The notes beneath the pieces were generated by a model. The model had not been told where the DNA came from and did no database searches. It saw only the letters and a list, made by a program, of their open reading frames with translations. Shown here piece by piece: positions 29,165 to 37,611 of a stretch of DNA of 50,192 bases. The stretch is from an uncultured Acidimicrobiaceae bacterium (GTDB lineage: Bacteria; Actinomycetota; Acidimicrobiia; Acidimicrobiales; RAAP-2). Position numbers and translations under genes: made by a program. The stretch lies in assembly GCA_903849265.1 (NCBI GenBank), contig CAININ010000093.1, forward strand, positions 1 through 50,192, read 5' to 3'. Within the stretch, counting starts at the first letter, position 1. Each line of letters starts with the position of its first letter.

Positions 29165-29440
29165 TCAGGCGATGGCGTCCAGGATGTGCGGGACGGCCTG
29201 GTCGACGGTGAGCACCAACGTGGTGTCGAACTCGAGCCACTGGGCGTAATTGAGGTTGTTGCGGTAGCTGCCCGCCATGTCGGCGGTGTCGCTGATGACC
29301 ACGCCGCCGCCACCGTCGGCGTTGACGTAGTGGGCGATTTCGCCGGGTGCGGAACCCTGCTTGGCGAACACCTCCATCAACTCGGCGGTCTCTGCCTTGG
29401 TGATGTACGGCTTCACCTTGTAAGTCGTGATGAACAGCAT
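29165..29440 (-). CDS. Small DUF3303-like protein
   Basis: MLFITTYKVKPYITKAETAELMEVFAKQGSAPGEIAHYVNADGGGGVVISDTADMAGSYRNNLNYAQWLEFDTTLVLTVDQAV. Confidence 0.65.
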   Translation of the reverse strand: MLFITTYKVKPYITKAETAELMEVFAKQGSAPGEIAHYVNADGGGGVVISDTADMAGSYRNNLNYAQWLEFDTTLVLTVDQAVPHILDAIA

Positions 29441-29748
29441 CGGATCTCCTCGCGTGTCGGTTCATGGGACACCCGGGACACGACGCCCGTCCGGACAGTC
29501 GCTCGTCCGATACGTGGGGCACCGACGCGGCCCGGGGCACTGCGACGGAATGTGGTGATGGCTTCCGTCATCGGATCGCCACGCCGACGTCGGAACTGGG
29601 ATGCCTCCGCCGAGGCACCACCAACTTCGTTGTACCACCGAGGTGTTGCTCCGACAATCAGTGATTGCCAACAGGTGTGGACGCGGGCTGGTACCGAGCA
29701 CGGCGGTGGGACCAGGGCAGCCAACTCCTCCGGCAGTACGCTGCTCTC

Positions 29749-29916
29749 ATGCACTGGGCATCGGTCGCCATCGGGATCGCCGCGCTCGGCTCCGCCGCCG
29801 CCATCCTCGTGTTCAACTCCCGGATGGGCCGGAGCGGATTGAGCCGGTGGTTCGCACCGCTGTGCGGGGCCGGTGCCGGGGTAGTTTTCATCGCCCGAGG
29901 TCTCGGCGTCTACTAG
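29749..29916 (+). CDS. 55-aa predicted small membrane protein
   Basis: MHWASVAIGIAALGSAAAILVFNSRMGRSGLSRWFAPLCGAGAGVVFIARGLGVY; TACGCT 6 nt before ATG. Confidence 0.5.
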   Translation: MHWASVAIGIAALGSAAAILVFNSRMGRSGLSRWFAPLCGAGAGVVFIARGLGVY

Positions 29917-29943
29917 TCGCCCCCTGTGCCGCGATGCTCTGCC

Positions 29944-30003
29944 CGACCTGACCCGACCCGACCCGACCTGACCCGACCTGACCTGACCCGACCCGACCCG
30001 ACC
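29944..30003. repeat. (YGACC)12 pentanucleotide tandem array
   Basis: Twelve consecutive cgacc/tgacc units read directly, ending 16 nt before ATG 30020. Confidence 0.98.
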
Positions 30004-30019
30004 CGAAAGGGAATTCCCC

Positions 30020-30967
30020 ATGACCGCAACACCGGTGAACGTCGACAATTTCGCCCGGGCCGAGGTGGCGGCCCAGATCGATCGCATGGTCGGCCTCGGC
30101 GCAGCGGTCAACACGTGGGTGCACTTCCGCCGGCCGACGCCGATCGATCAGCAGAACGTGATCCGGATGAACCGGGACACGCTCTACAGCGTCGCGGTCG
30201 TGGACATCTCGGAGGGGGCGACCCTCACGGTGCCCGACGGAGGCCGGCGCTACCTCACGGTGATGGCAGTCAACGAGGACGGCTACGTCAACCGGGTGTT
30301 CCACCAGCCAGGTGCGCATCCGCTCACGGTTGAAGAGTTCGATACCCCGTTCGTCATCTTGGTGGCTCGGACGCTGATGGACCCGGGAGACGGCGATGAC
30401 CTGGCGGCAGCCAACGCCCTTCAAGATGGGCTGGTCATCGAGGCTGGCTCGGACGTGCCGTGGGTGATGGGCCGCTTTGAGGAGTCGAGCTACGAAGCCA
30501 CCAAGAAGGCCTTGCTGTCACTGGGCCGGGGGATCAGCGATTCGAGACGGACCTTCGGTCGCAAGGATGCGGTTGATCCGGTCCGGTTCCTCATCGGCAC
30601 CGCCGGCGGGTTCGGCGGCCTGCCCGAGGAGGAGGCCTACTACGCCGTGCGTGCCGACCCCTGGCCAGCCGGCCGGTTCCGTCTGACGGTCTCGGATGTT
30701 CCTGTCGACGGGTTCTGGTCGGTGTCGGTCTACGCCCGCAATGGCTACTTCGAGGAGAACCCCTTCGCTTCGTACAGCGTCAACAGCGTCACCGCCGTGC
30801 CCGATGCAGACGGTTCGGTCACCGTGACCTTCGGGCCGGAGCCCGACGGCTCGCCCAACTTCCTCTTCGTGTCAGACGGGTGGAACTACGTCGCCCGGAT
30901 GTACCGGCCGCGCCCTGCGGTCCTGGACGGGTCGTGGACGTTCCCGGAGCCCCATCTGCTGGAGTGA
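30020..30967 (+). CDS. DUF1254/DUF1214-type protein
   Basis: NRDTLYSVAVVDISEGATLTVPDGGRRYLTVMAVNEDGYVNRVFHQPGAHPLT, YYAVRADPWPAGRFRLTVSDVPVDGFWSVSVYARNGYFEENPFASYSVNSVTA. Confidence 0.8.
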   Translation: MTATPVNVDNFARAEVAAQIDRMVGLGAAVNTWVHFRRPTPIDQQNVIRMNRDTLYSVAVVDISEGATLTVPDGGRRYLTVMAVNEDGYVNRVFHQPGAHPLTVEEFDTPFVILVARTLMDPGDGDDLAAANALQDGLVIEAGSDVPWVMGRFEESSYEATKKALLSLGRGISDSRRTFGRKDAVDPVRFLIGTAGGFGGLPEEEAYYAVRADPWPAGRFRLTVSDVPVDGFWSVSVYARNGYFEENPFASYSVNSVTAVPDADGSVTVTFGPEPDGSPNFLFVSDGWNYVARMYRPRPAVLDGSWTFPEPHLLE

Positions 30968-30976
30968 CGCGAATGG

Positions 30977-32392
30977 TCAGCTCGGCCGGTGGTCGCCCAG
31001 GCGTTCGAGGGCCAGCTCGCGCAGCTCCTCGATTCCAGTGGCTGCCTCATCGGCCAGGACAGGCACGTCCGGGGTGGTCCGGAAGTCCCCGGTGACCCCG
31101 AAGAAAAGTCGTCCGTTGTAGGAGAGGATCGCCGTACCCACCCGCAACCCATGACTGATGGGAACATACGGCCGGTACTCCAGCATCTCGCGACCGAGGC
31201 AGTAGAGAGGGAACTGCGGACCGGGCACGTTTGTGGTCACCGTGTTGAGCGACTGCTGGCCGAAGCGCCGCATCGAGCGGATGGTGGTGCGGCTCACGAC
31301 ACCCATGACAACGGGAGGCACGAGGTCGGTCGCCGAGGCGATGGTCTCGCCGGCCTCGGCGATGTGGGAGGCCTTGAGGTCCGCCATCTGCGCCTGCACT
31401 GCCTCGAGCCGCTCGATCGGGTCGGCCACTGACACCGGGAGGTTGTAGAGGAGAGCCGAGACCCGGTTGTCGGGCACGCCATTTCCGTCCTCGTGCCGGG
31501 TCGACACAGGGACGAGCGACCGGACCACGGCGGTATCGACGTCGTCACCACGACCGAGCAGCAGTTTCCGGTAGCCGCCGGTCACGGCGGCGAGCACCAC
31601 GTCGTTGATCGTGCCGCCGAACGCAGTTCTGATCGTCCGCACGGCGTCGAGGCCGGCCGATGAATGGGCCCACACGCGGTGCGGTCCGATCGGGCCCTCG
31701 ATGGAGAGTCGTCGAGTAGGAGTGAGCCGCTCGGCGAACCGCACAGCCCCTTCGGTGGTGGCCAGTGCAGTGCGGGCCGAGGTGACCGGATGGGCCAACG
31801 AGGCCGGAACGTCCTTGGCGAGTGAGAAGAAACCGGCAGCGAGGCCGCCCCATGCGTCGAGCACCTTGCGCGCACCAGGCGGCTCGCGGTGCGCCTCCCA
31901 AGGCTCTGGCTCGCCGAGCGGGACGTCGGGTGCCATGTCGAGGAGGACCGTGAGCAGCCCGACGCCGGCGATCCCGTCGACCATGCAGTGATGGACCTTG
32001 AAGACGATGGCCCATCGTCCGCCTTCGAGTCCCTCCACCAGCCACATCTCCCACAGCGGGCGATCCCGGTCGAGCTGTTGGGACATGACCCTTCCCATGA
32101 GCCGTCGGAACGTCGAGTCGTCGCCGGGTGCGGGGAGTGCCGTGTGGCGGAGGTGGTAGCCGAGGTCGAAGTCCGGATCGTCGACCCAGATGGGCCGGCC
32201 CAACTCGAAGGGGACCGTACGCACCCGTTGGCGGTACCGAGGGATGAGGTGGAGCTTCGAGGCGACCAGCGCCTCGAGGTCGGCCAAGGGCGGGGGCGGA
32301 TCGTCGAAGATGCAGGCCCCGGCGATGGCCATCTGCACCGAGCCGTCCTCCAAGTAGAGGAACTCCGCGTCGAGTGCGCTGAGCTTGTCCAT
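30977..32392 (-). CDS. Wax ester synthase/diacylglycerol acyltransferase (WS/DGAT)
   Basis: LSALDAEFLYLEDGSVQMAIAG, HHCMVDGIAG (HHxxxDG), NTVTTNVPGPQFPLYCLGREMLEYRPYVPI. Confidence 0.92.
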   Translation of the reverse strand: MDKLSALDAEFLYLEDGSVQMAIAGACIFDDPPPPLADLEALVASKLHLIPRYRQRVRTVPFELGRPIWVDDPDFDLGYHLRHTALPAPGDDSTFRRLMGRVMSQQLDRDRPLWEMWLVEGLEGGRWAIVFKVHHCMVDGIAGVGLLTVLLDMAPDVPLGEPEPWEAHREPPGARKVLDAWGGLAAGFFSLAKDVPASLAHPVTSARTALATTEGAVRFAERLTPTRRLSIEGPIGPHRVWAHSSAGLDAVRTIRTAFGGTINDVVLAAVTGGYRKLLLGRGDDVDTAVVRSLVPVSTRHEDGNGVPDNRVSALLYNLPVSVADPIERLEAVQAQMADLKASHIAEAGETIASATDLVPPVVMGVVSRTTIRSMRRFGQQSLNTVTTNVPGPQFPLYCLGREMLEYRPYVPISHGLRVGTAILSYNGRLFFGVTGDFRTTPDVPVLADEAATGIEELRELALERLGDHRPS

Positions 32393-32549
32393 CTCCCGTC
32401 CTTCTTTCGTCGTGCCGGATGTCCGCCGCCTTCGCGGCACCATACGTCCGACGGTGGGCGCAGAACAGGGTCCTTGGTCCCGTCAAAGTCGGAGTGCGAA
32501 TGAGGACCCATCGGACTGCCCAGGCTGCCCTGTTACAGTCGCCCCCGAT

Positions 32550-34139
32550 ATGACGGCGCGTCAGATTGAGGGGGAGCACGCCACACTGGTCGAGGTCCTG
32601 CGGGCTGCGGCGCGGGTGAATGGCGACGTGGAGGCCTACGTCGAGCCGGCCACGGCGGACCGACCCCGTCGCTCCCTGACCTTCGCGGAATGGGATCGGG
32701 CATCCGATGGCGTGGCCGGACTGCTTGCGGCGCACGGCGTGGGTCCGGGCACGGTCGTCTGCATCGTGCTGCCGAGCTCCATCGACTACATGGTCGTCTA
32801 CGGCGCAGCTGTCCGGCTCGGGGCCATCGCCTCGGGCATCAACCTGCGTCTGGCCGCCCCCGAAGTCGTCTCCATCCTGGATCGCACGCACCCAGCTGTC
32901 ACCGTCATTGACGACGGGGCTGCGGCGCCCGTTGGGGCAGCGGGCACCGTCCTCACCCGTTCAGACTGCGCTGGTGCTGTCGACGGTCCGCCGCCTTCGG
33001 CCTGGCCTGCGCTGGCGTCGTCCGATCCGGTGGCCGTGGTGTGGACCAGCGGGACGACGGGGCTTCCGAAAGGTGCGGTCTTCGACCACGACAGCTTGCA
33101 GGCTGTGGCTGATGGGACCGACGTCCTGTCCGAGCCGGGCGACCGACGGCTCTCGCCCCTGCCCTTCGCCCACGTCGGCTCGATGACCCGGATCTGGGAT
33201 GAGGCGGCCAACGGCATCACCACCGTGATCACGCCGACCCCGTGGCGGGCGTCGGACGCCGCCCCGGTAATGGAAGCGGAACGCATCACCGTGGCCCAAG
33301 GCGTCCCCACCCAGTGGGCGCTGGTCCTGGCCCAGCCTTCCTTGAGCGACGCCGACCTCTCCTCGCTCCGGATCGCCGGAACTGGAGCGTCTCGGGTGCC
33401 GGCCGAGCTGGTGGCGGCACTGCGCGATGCCCTGGGGGTCCCTGTCGTGGTGCGGTACACGTCGACCGAGGCGTCACTCGGTACCGGCACCGTGCCGGGG
33501 GACCCGGACGAGGCGGTGGCCACGACGGTCGGACATCCGGTGCCCGGCGTCAGCCTGGTCGTGGCCGACGAAGATGGGACCCCCCTGGCCACTGGAGAAG
33601 TCGGCCGTGTCCGGCTCCGATCTCCTGCGGTCATGCGCGGGTACTGGGGCGGACCTCCGACCGGACCGGGTGCCGCGGGCCTGGTGTTCGACGAGGAGGC
33701 GACCGCGGCGGTGCTGGCCGAAGACGGCTGGCTGACCACCGGCGATTTCGGGTTCGTCGACGACGATGGGCGGCTCCACCTGGTGGGCCGGGCCAACGAG
33801 CTCTACATCCGGGGCGGCTACAACGTCTACCCGGCCGAGGTCGAGGCCGCCCTGGGCGATCACCCCGACGTCGAACAGGTCGCCGTGGTGGGCGCCCCTG
33901 ACCCAGTGCTGGGTGAAGTCGGCGTGGCCTTCGTGGTCCGCACGGCCGGCTCGACCGCAGACGAGGTCACACTGCTGGCCGGTCTGCGCGAGACGGCACG
34001 GGCGTCGCTGGCCGACTACAAGGCCCCCGATCGGGTCGTGGTGGTCGACCGTCTTCCCCTGACCTCGATGATGAAGGTAGACAAGAGGGCCTTGGCCGCA
34101 CTGGCCAGCCCGGAACCGAACGGAGTGCACCAGCGATGA
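32550..34139 (+). CDS. AMP-binding acyl-CoA synthetase (FadD-like)
   Basis: VVWTSGTTGLPKGAVFDHDSL, GYWGGPP, GWLTTGDFGFVDDDGRLHLVGRANELYIRGGYNVYPAEVEAAL. Confidence 0.9.
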   Translation: MTARQIEGEHATLVEVLRAAARVNGDVEAYVEPATADRPRRSLTFAEWDRASDGVAGLLAAHGVGPGTVVCIVLPSSIDYMVVYGAAVRLGAIASGINLRLAAPEVVSILDRTHPAVTVIDDGAAAPVGAAGTVLTRSDCAGAVDGPPPSAWPALASSDPVAVVWTSGTTGLPKGAVFDHDSLQAVADGTDVLSEPGDRRLSPLPFAHVGSMTRIWDEAANGITTVITPTPWRASDAAPVMEAERITVAQGVPTQWALVLAQPSLSDADLSSLRIAGTGASRVPAELVAALRDALGVPVVVRYTSTEASLGTGTVPGDPDEAVATTVGHPVPGVSLVVADEDGTPLATGEVGRVRLRSPAVMRGYWGGPPTGPGAAGLVFDEEATAAVLAEDGWLTTGDFGFVDDDGRLHLVGRANELYIRGGYNVYPAEVEAALGDHPDVEQVAVVGAPDPVLGEVGVAFVVRTAGSTADEVTLLAGLRETARASLADYKAPDRVVVVDRLPLTSMMKVDKRALAALASPEPNGVHQR

Positions 34140-34966
34140 CCGGCAACTCGACACCCGCCCAGGGCGGAGTCACCGACGATCCCATCAAGATCGGCACGAT
34201 GCTGTACACCCTCGTGGAGCCCCACCGTGGCCACGAGGTGGACTACAACCGCTGGTACGAGCGGGACCACTTCTATGCCGGCTGTCAGATCGGGGCCTTC
34301 AATTTCTCGGGTGCTCGGTTCGTGGCTACCGCACCGCTGAAGGAGTTGCGCTACCCCGAAGGGGAGGGTGCCCTCGTGTCCGACCCGGCCACCGGCAGCT
34401 ACCTCGGCGTCTACTACGTGCTCGACGGCCACCACGACGAGTGGAACCGGTGGGCGGTCGACCAGGTCAACGTGCTGCATGCGGCTGGACGGATGTTCGA
34501 GCACCGTGACCACATCCACACCGGCCTCTACCGGTTCGAGTGGGAGCACCGACGCGACGCCGACGGTGTCCCGGCTGAGCTGACGCTCGACCATCGCTTC
34601 GCCGGCATGGCCTCGATCTTCATCGAGCCTGGCGACGGGGTGACCGGAGCCCAGGTGGGCACGTGGCTGCGCGAGGAGTACCTGCCGTCGGTGATCCCTG
34701 GTTCGCCTGTTGCCACGGTGCTCGGGTTCAGTCCCCTTCCCCTGTTGGCCGATGCGCCTGGCGACGTCCCCCGTGGGGAGACCTTGGACGAGCGTGTGCT
34801 GGCCCTCTGCTTCGTCGACGAGGCACCCGACGGCGCATGGGGCGACGTCTTCGCCCCGCTGGGCGCGGCGCTGGCCGATGCCGGGCTGGGTTCGGTCATT
34901 TGGGCCTCCGCGTTCATCGGCACCATCCCCGGTACCGATACCTACACCGACCAGCTGTGGTCGTGA
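34136..34966 (+). CDS. Uncharacterised protein, possible dimeric alpha/beta-barrel (EthD-like)
   Basis: 276-aa ORF translationally coupled to the upstream ligase (ATGA); YTLVEPHRGHEVDYNRWYERDHFYAGCQIGAFNFSGARFVAT is EthD/ABM-like. No firm family call. Confidence 0.6.
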   Translation: MTGNSTPAQGGVTDDPIKIGTMLYTLVEPHRGHEVDYNRWYERDHFYAGCQIGAFNFSGARFVATAPLKELRYPEGEGALVSDPATGSYLGVYYVLDGHHDEWNRWAVDQVNVLHAAGRMFEHRDHIHTGLYRFEWEHRRDADGVPAELTLDHRFAGMASIFIEPGDGVTGAQVGTWLREEYLPSVIPGSPVATVLGFSPLPLLADAPGDVPRGETLDERVLALCFVDEAPDGAWGDVFAPLGAALADAGLGSVIWASAFIGTIPGTDTYTDQLWS

Positions 34967-35011
34967 CCGACTTGCCGGTTTCCCACCACGTCCGCTGAAG
35001 CCATCCGCCCG

Positions 35012-35047
35012 CTAGTCCCCTCACTAGTCCCCGCACCAGTCCCCACA
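35012..35047. repeat. 12-bp tandem repeat x3 (cYagtccccNca)
   Basis: ctagtcccctca/ctagtccccgca/ccagtccccaca. Confidence 0.95.
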
Positions 35048-35064
35048 TCAGGAGCACGCACACC

Positions 35065-36657
35065 ATGAACGATGACCAGTCGCAAGAGATGGAGCAACGG
35101 GCTGCAGCCCGTGGCTGGCAGTTCGCCCCCACCTTGTGGGGTCTCATCGAGGCACGCGCCGCAGCGACCCCCGATGCCGTGCTGGCCCATGAAGACACTG
35201 GCAACGAGATGACCTTCGCCTCCTACCGTGACGCCTGCCTGCGGGCTGCTGCTGGTCTGTTCACCGAGCACGGGGTGACCGTCGGGACCAATGTCAGCTG
35301 GGAACTCCCCACCTGGAACGAATCGCTCGTCTTGGTCGGGGCGCTGTGCCGGCTCGGGGCACGCCAGAACCCGCTTATCCCGATCTACCGGAACCGCGAG
35401 GTGGGCTTCATCACCACGCAGAGTGAAGCCGCACTGCTCATCGTGCCCACGGTCTACCGGGGCTTCGACTTCGAGGCCATGGCCCATGAGCTCGCAGCCG
35501 AGCGGCCCGGCTTGTCGGTGCTCGTCGTCGACCGAGCACTCCCCGACGGCGACCCGTCGGTGCTGCCCGCATTCGTGCCGGCCCCGACCTCGGCGAACGA
35601 TGCCCCCGTACGGTGGCTCTTCTACACCTCGGGCACGACCGCCGACCCGAAGGGCGCGACCCACACCGACCTCACGGTGACGGCTTCGGCGCTGGCCATG
35701 GCCGAGTGCCTCGACATGCGGGCCGACGACGTGTCCGCCCTGGTATTCCCCTTCACCCACATCGGCGGCATCGGCTGGCTGATCGCGTCGTTGCTCACCG
35801 GGTGCACCTTGCTCACCACCGAGGCCTTCCATCCGACGGGGACCCCCGAGTTCTTGGCCGCCAACGGCGTCACCCTGGCTGGTTCGGGCACCCCGTTCCA
35901 CTTGGCCTACCTGGCCGCCCAGCGGGCCGCAGGCGCTGAGTCGATCTTTCCGGCCGTGCGGTCGTATCCGGGGGGTGGGGCACCGAAGCCGCCGCAGCTC
36001 CACCACGACCTCAAGAACGAGATCGGCGGAATCGGCATCGTGTCGGGCTACGGCCTGACCGAGGCCCCCATCGTCGTGATGGCCTCCGCACTCGACCCCG
36101 ACCAGAAGCTGGCCGACACCGAGGGACGGCCGACCCCCGGGGTGGAGCTGATCGTGGTCGCCCTCGACGGCACCCGGGCCGGCCCCGGGGTCGAGGGGGA
36201 GATCCGACTGAAGGGCGCCCAAGTCATCTCGGGCTACCTCGACCCAGCGCTCGACGCCGACGCGTTCGACGACGAGGGCTACTTCCGCAGTGGCGACCTC
36301 GGGGTCGTCGACGACGAGGGCTACGTGACCATCACCGGTCGGCTCAAGGACGTCATCATCCGCCACGGAGAGAACATCTCGGCCAAGGAGGTGGAGGACC
36401 TCCTCTACGCCCACCCGGCCGTCGCTGACGTTGCCGTGATCGGTCTGCCCGACCCGAGGACCGGTGAGCGTGCGTGCGCCGTGGTCGCCGTGGCGGAAGG
36501 GGAGTCCTTCGACTTCGCCGCCATGGGGGAGTACCTGGCGGGCAAGGGTCTGCGCACAAACGCCATCCCCGAACAGCTCGAACTCGTCGACGTCGTCCCG
36601 CGCAACCCAGCAGGCAAGATCCTCAAGCACACACTGCGCGAGCAGTTCACGCCATAG
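35065..36657 (+). CDS. AMP-binding acyl-CoA synthetase (cyclohexanecarboxylate-CoA-ligase-like)
   Basis: LFYTSGTTADPKGATHTDL, GYGLTEAPIVVMASAL, GYFRSGDLGVVDDEGYVTITGRLKDVIIRHGENISAKEVEDLLYAHP. Confidence 0.9.
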   Translation: MNDDQSQEMEQRAAARGWQFAPTLWGLIEARAAATPDAVLAHEDTGNEMTFASYRDACLRAAAGLFTEHGVTVGTNVSWELPTWNESLVLVGALCRLGARQNPLIPIYRNREVGFITTQSEAALLIVPTVYRGFDFEAMAHELAAERPGLSVLVVDRALPDGDPSVLPAFVPAPTSANDAPVRWLFYTSGTTADPKGATHTDLTVTASALAMAECLDMRADDVSALVFPFTHIGGIGWLIASLLTGCTLLTTEAFHPTGTPEFLAANGVTLAGSGTPFHLAYLAAQRAAGAESIFPAVRSYPGGGAPKPPQLHHDLKNEIGGIGIVSGYGLTEAPIVVMASALDPDQKLADTEGRPTPGVELIVVALDGTRAGPGVEGEIRLKGAQVISGYLDPALDADAFDDEGYFRSGDLGVVDDEGYVTITGRLKDVIIRHGENISAKEVEDLLYAHPAVADVAVIGLPDPRTGERACAVVAVAEGESFDFAAMGEYLAGKGLRTNAIPEQLELVDVVPRNPAGKILKHTLREQFTP

Positions 36658-36686
36658 AAGACAGCATCGAACAATCAGGAGAACAT

Positions 36687-37523
36687 ATGAGCCCGGTAGC
36701 GAGCAACAAGATCAGCCTCGGCCGTGGAGGCGAGCAGCACGACGCCGCCGACGCCATCCTCGCCGGATTCATCGTGAGAAGGTTTGAAGGCAAGGTGGCC
36801 ATCGTCACCGGTGCTGGATCCGGCATCGGCCGGGGGACGGCCCGCCGACTGGCCGCGGAAGGGGCGGCAGTGGCTGCGATCGACGTCATGGGAGACGCGG
36901 TGGCCGAAACGGTCGCCGGCATCATCGCAGAGGGCGGCACGGCCGTCGCGTACAGATGTGACGTGACCTCCGAAGAGTCGGTTACCTCGACGGTGGCGTC
37001 GATCGTCACCGACTTGGGTCCCCCGACCGTCGTGTGCAACGTGGCGGGCATCGGCGGGTTCTTCAACTCCCACGACATGCCGTTCGACCGGTGGCAGAAG
37101 ATCCTGGCCGTCAATCTGACCGGACCGTTCCTGGTGTGCCGGGCCGCGCTTCCCTACCTGCTCGAGCACGGTGGGGCCATCGTCAACGTGTGTTCGAACA
37201 CGGCGCTGATGGGCCAGGCCTACTCGGCTGCCTACTGCGCATCGAAGGGGGGGCTGCTGATGTTCACCAAGGCCCTTGCCGCCGAGTACATGGGACAGGG
37301 TGTTCGGGCCAACGTGGTCGCACCGGGTGGGACCGACACGCCGCTGCTCGGCACGTTCGACCTTCCTGAAGGAGCGGACCCGAAGCAGCTGTCCAAGATC
37401 ATGTCGCCCATGGGGTTCTCTACCCCCGCCGAGATCGCCGCCTCTATTGCCTTCCTGGCTTCGGACGAGTCGTCGTACACGACGGGGGCGGTGCTGTCGG
37501 TAGACGGAGGACTGACCGTCTGA
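36687..37523 (+). CDS. Short-chain dehydrogenase/reductase
   Basis: FEGKVAIVTGAGSGIGRGTARRLAAEGAAVAAID, VCNVAGIGGFFNSHDMPFDRWQKILAVNLTG, YSAAYCASKGGLLMFTKALAAEYMGQGVRANVVAPGGTDTPL. Confidence 0.93.
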   Translation: MSPVASNKISLGRGGEQHDAADAILAGFIVRRFEGKVAIVTGAGSGIGRGTARRLAAEGAAVAAIDVMGDAVAETVAGIIAEGGTAVAYRCDVTSEESVTSTVASIVTDLGPPTVVCNVAGIGGFFNSHDMPFDRWQKILAVNLTGPFLVCRAALPYLLEHGGAIVNVCSNTALMGQAYSAAYCASKGGLLMFTKALAAEYMGQGVRANVVAPGGTDTPLLGTFDLPEGADPKQLSKIMSPMGFSTPAEIAASIAFLASDESSYTTGAVLSVDGGLTV

Positions 37524-37566
37524 CCGGTCGGCTGCGCTCCACGGCGACCGAGGCCGTGCAACAATG

Positions 37567-37584
37567 GAACATCAAGCGATGTTC
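37567..37584. promoter_or_regulatory. Inverted repeat GAACATC-AAGC-GATGTTC upstream of the P450
   Basis: Perfect 7-bp arms, 4-nt spacer, 27 nt before ATG 37612. Confidence 0.5.
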
Positions 37585-37611
37585 TGTCGCTTCTGAGCTG
37601 TGAGGTGAGCG

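Noticed and set aside
37190-37203. GTGTTCGAACAC palindrome
   Set aside because: Lies inside the SDR coding sequence and is likely incidental.
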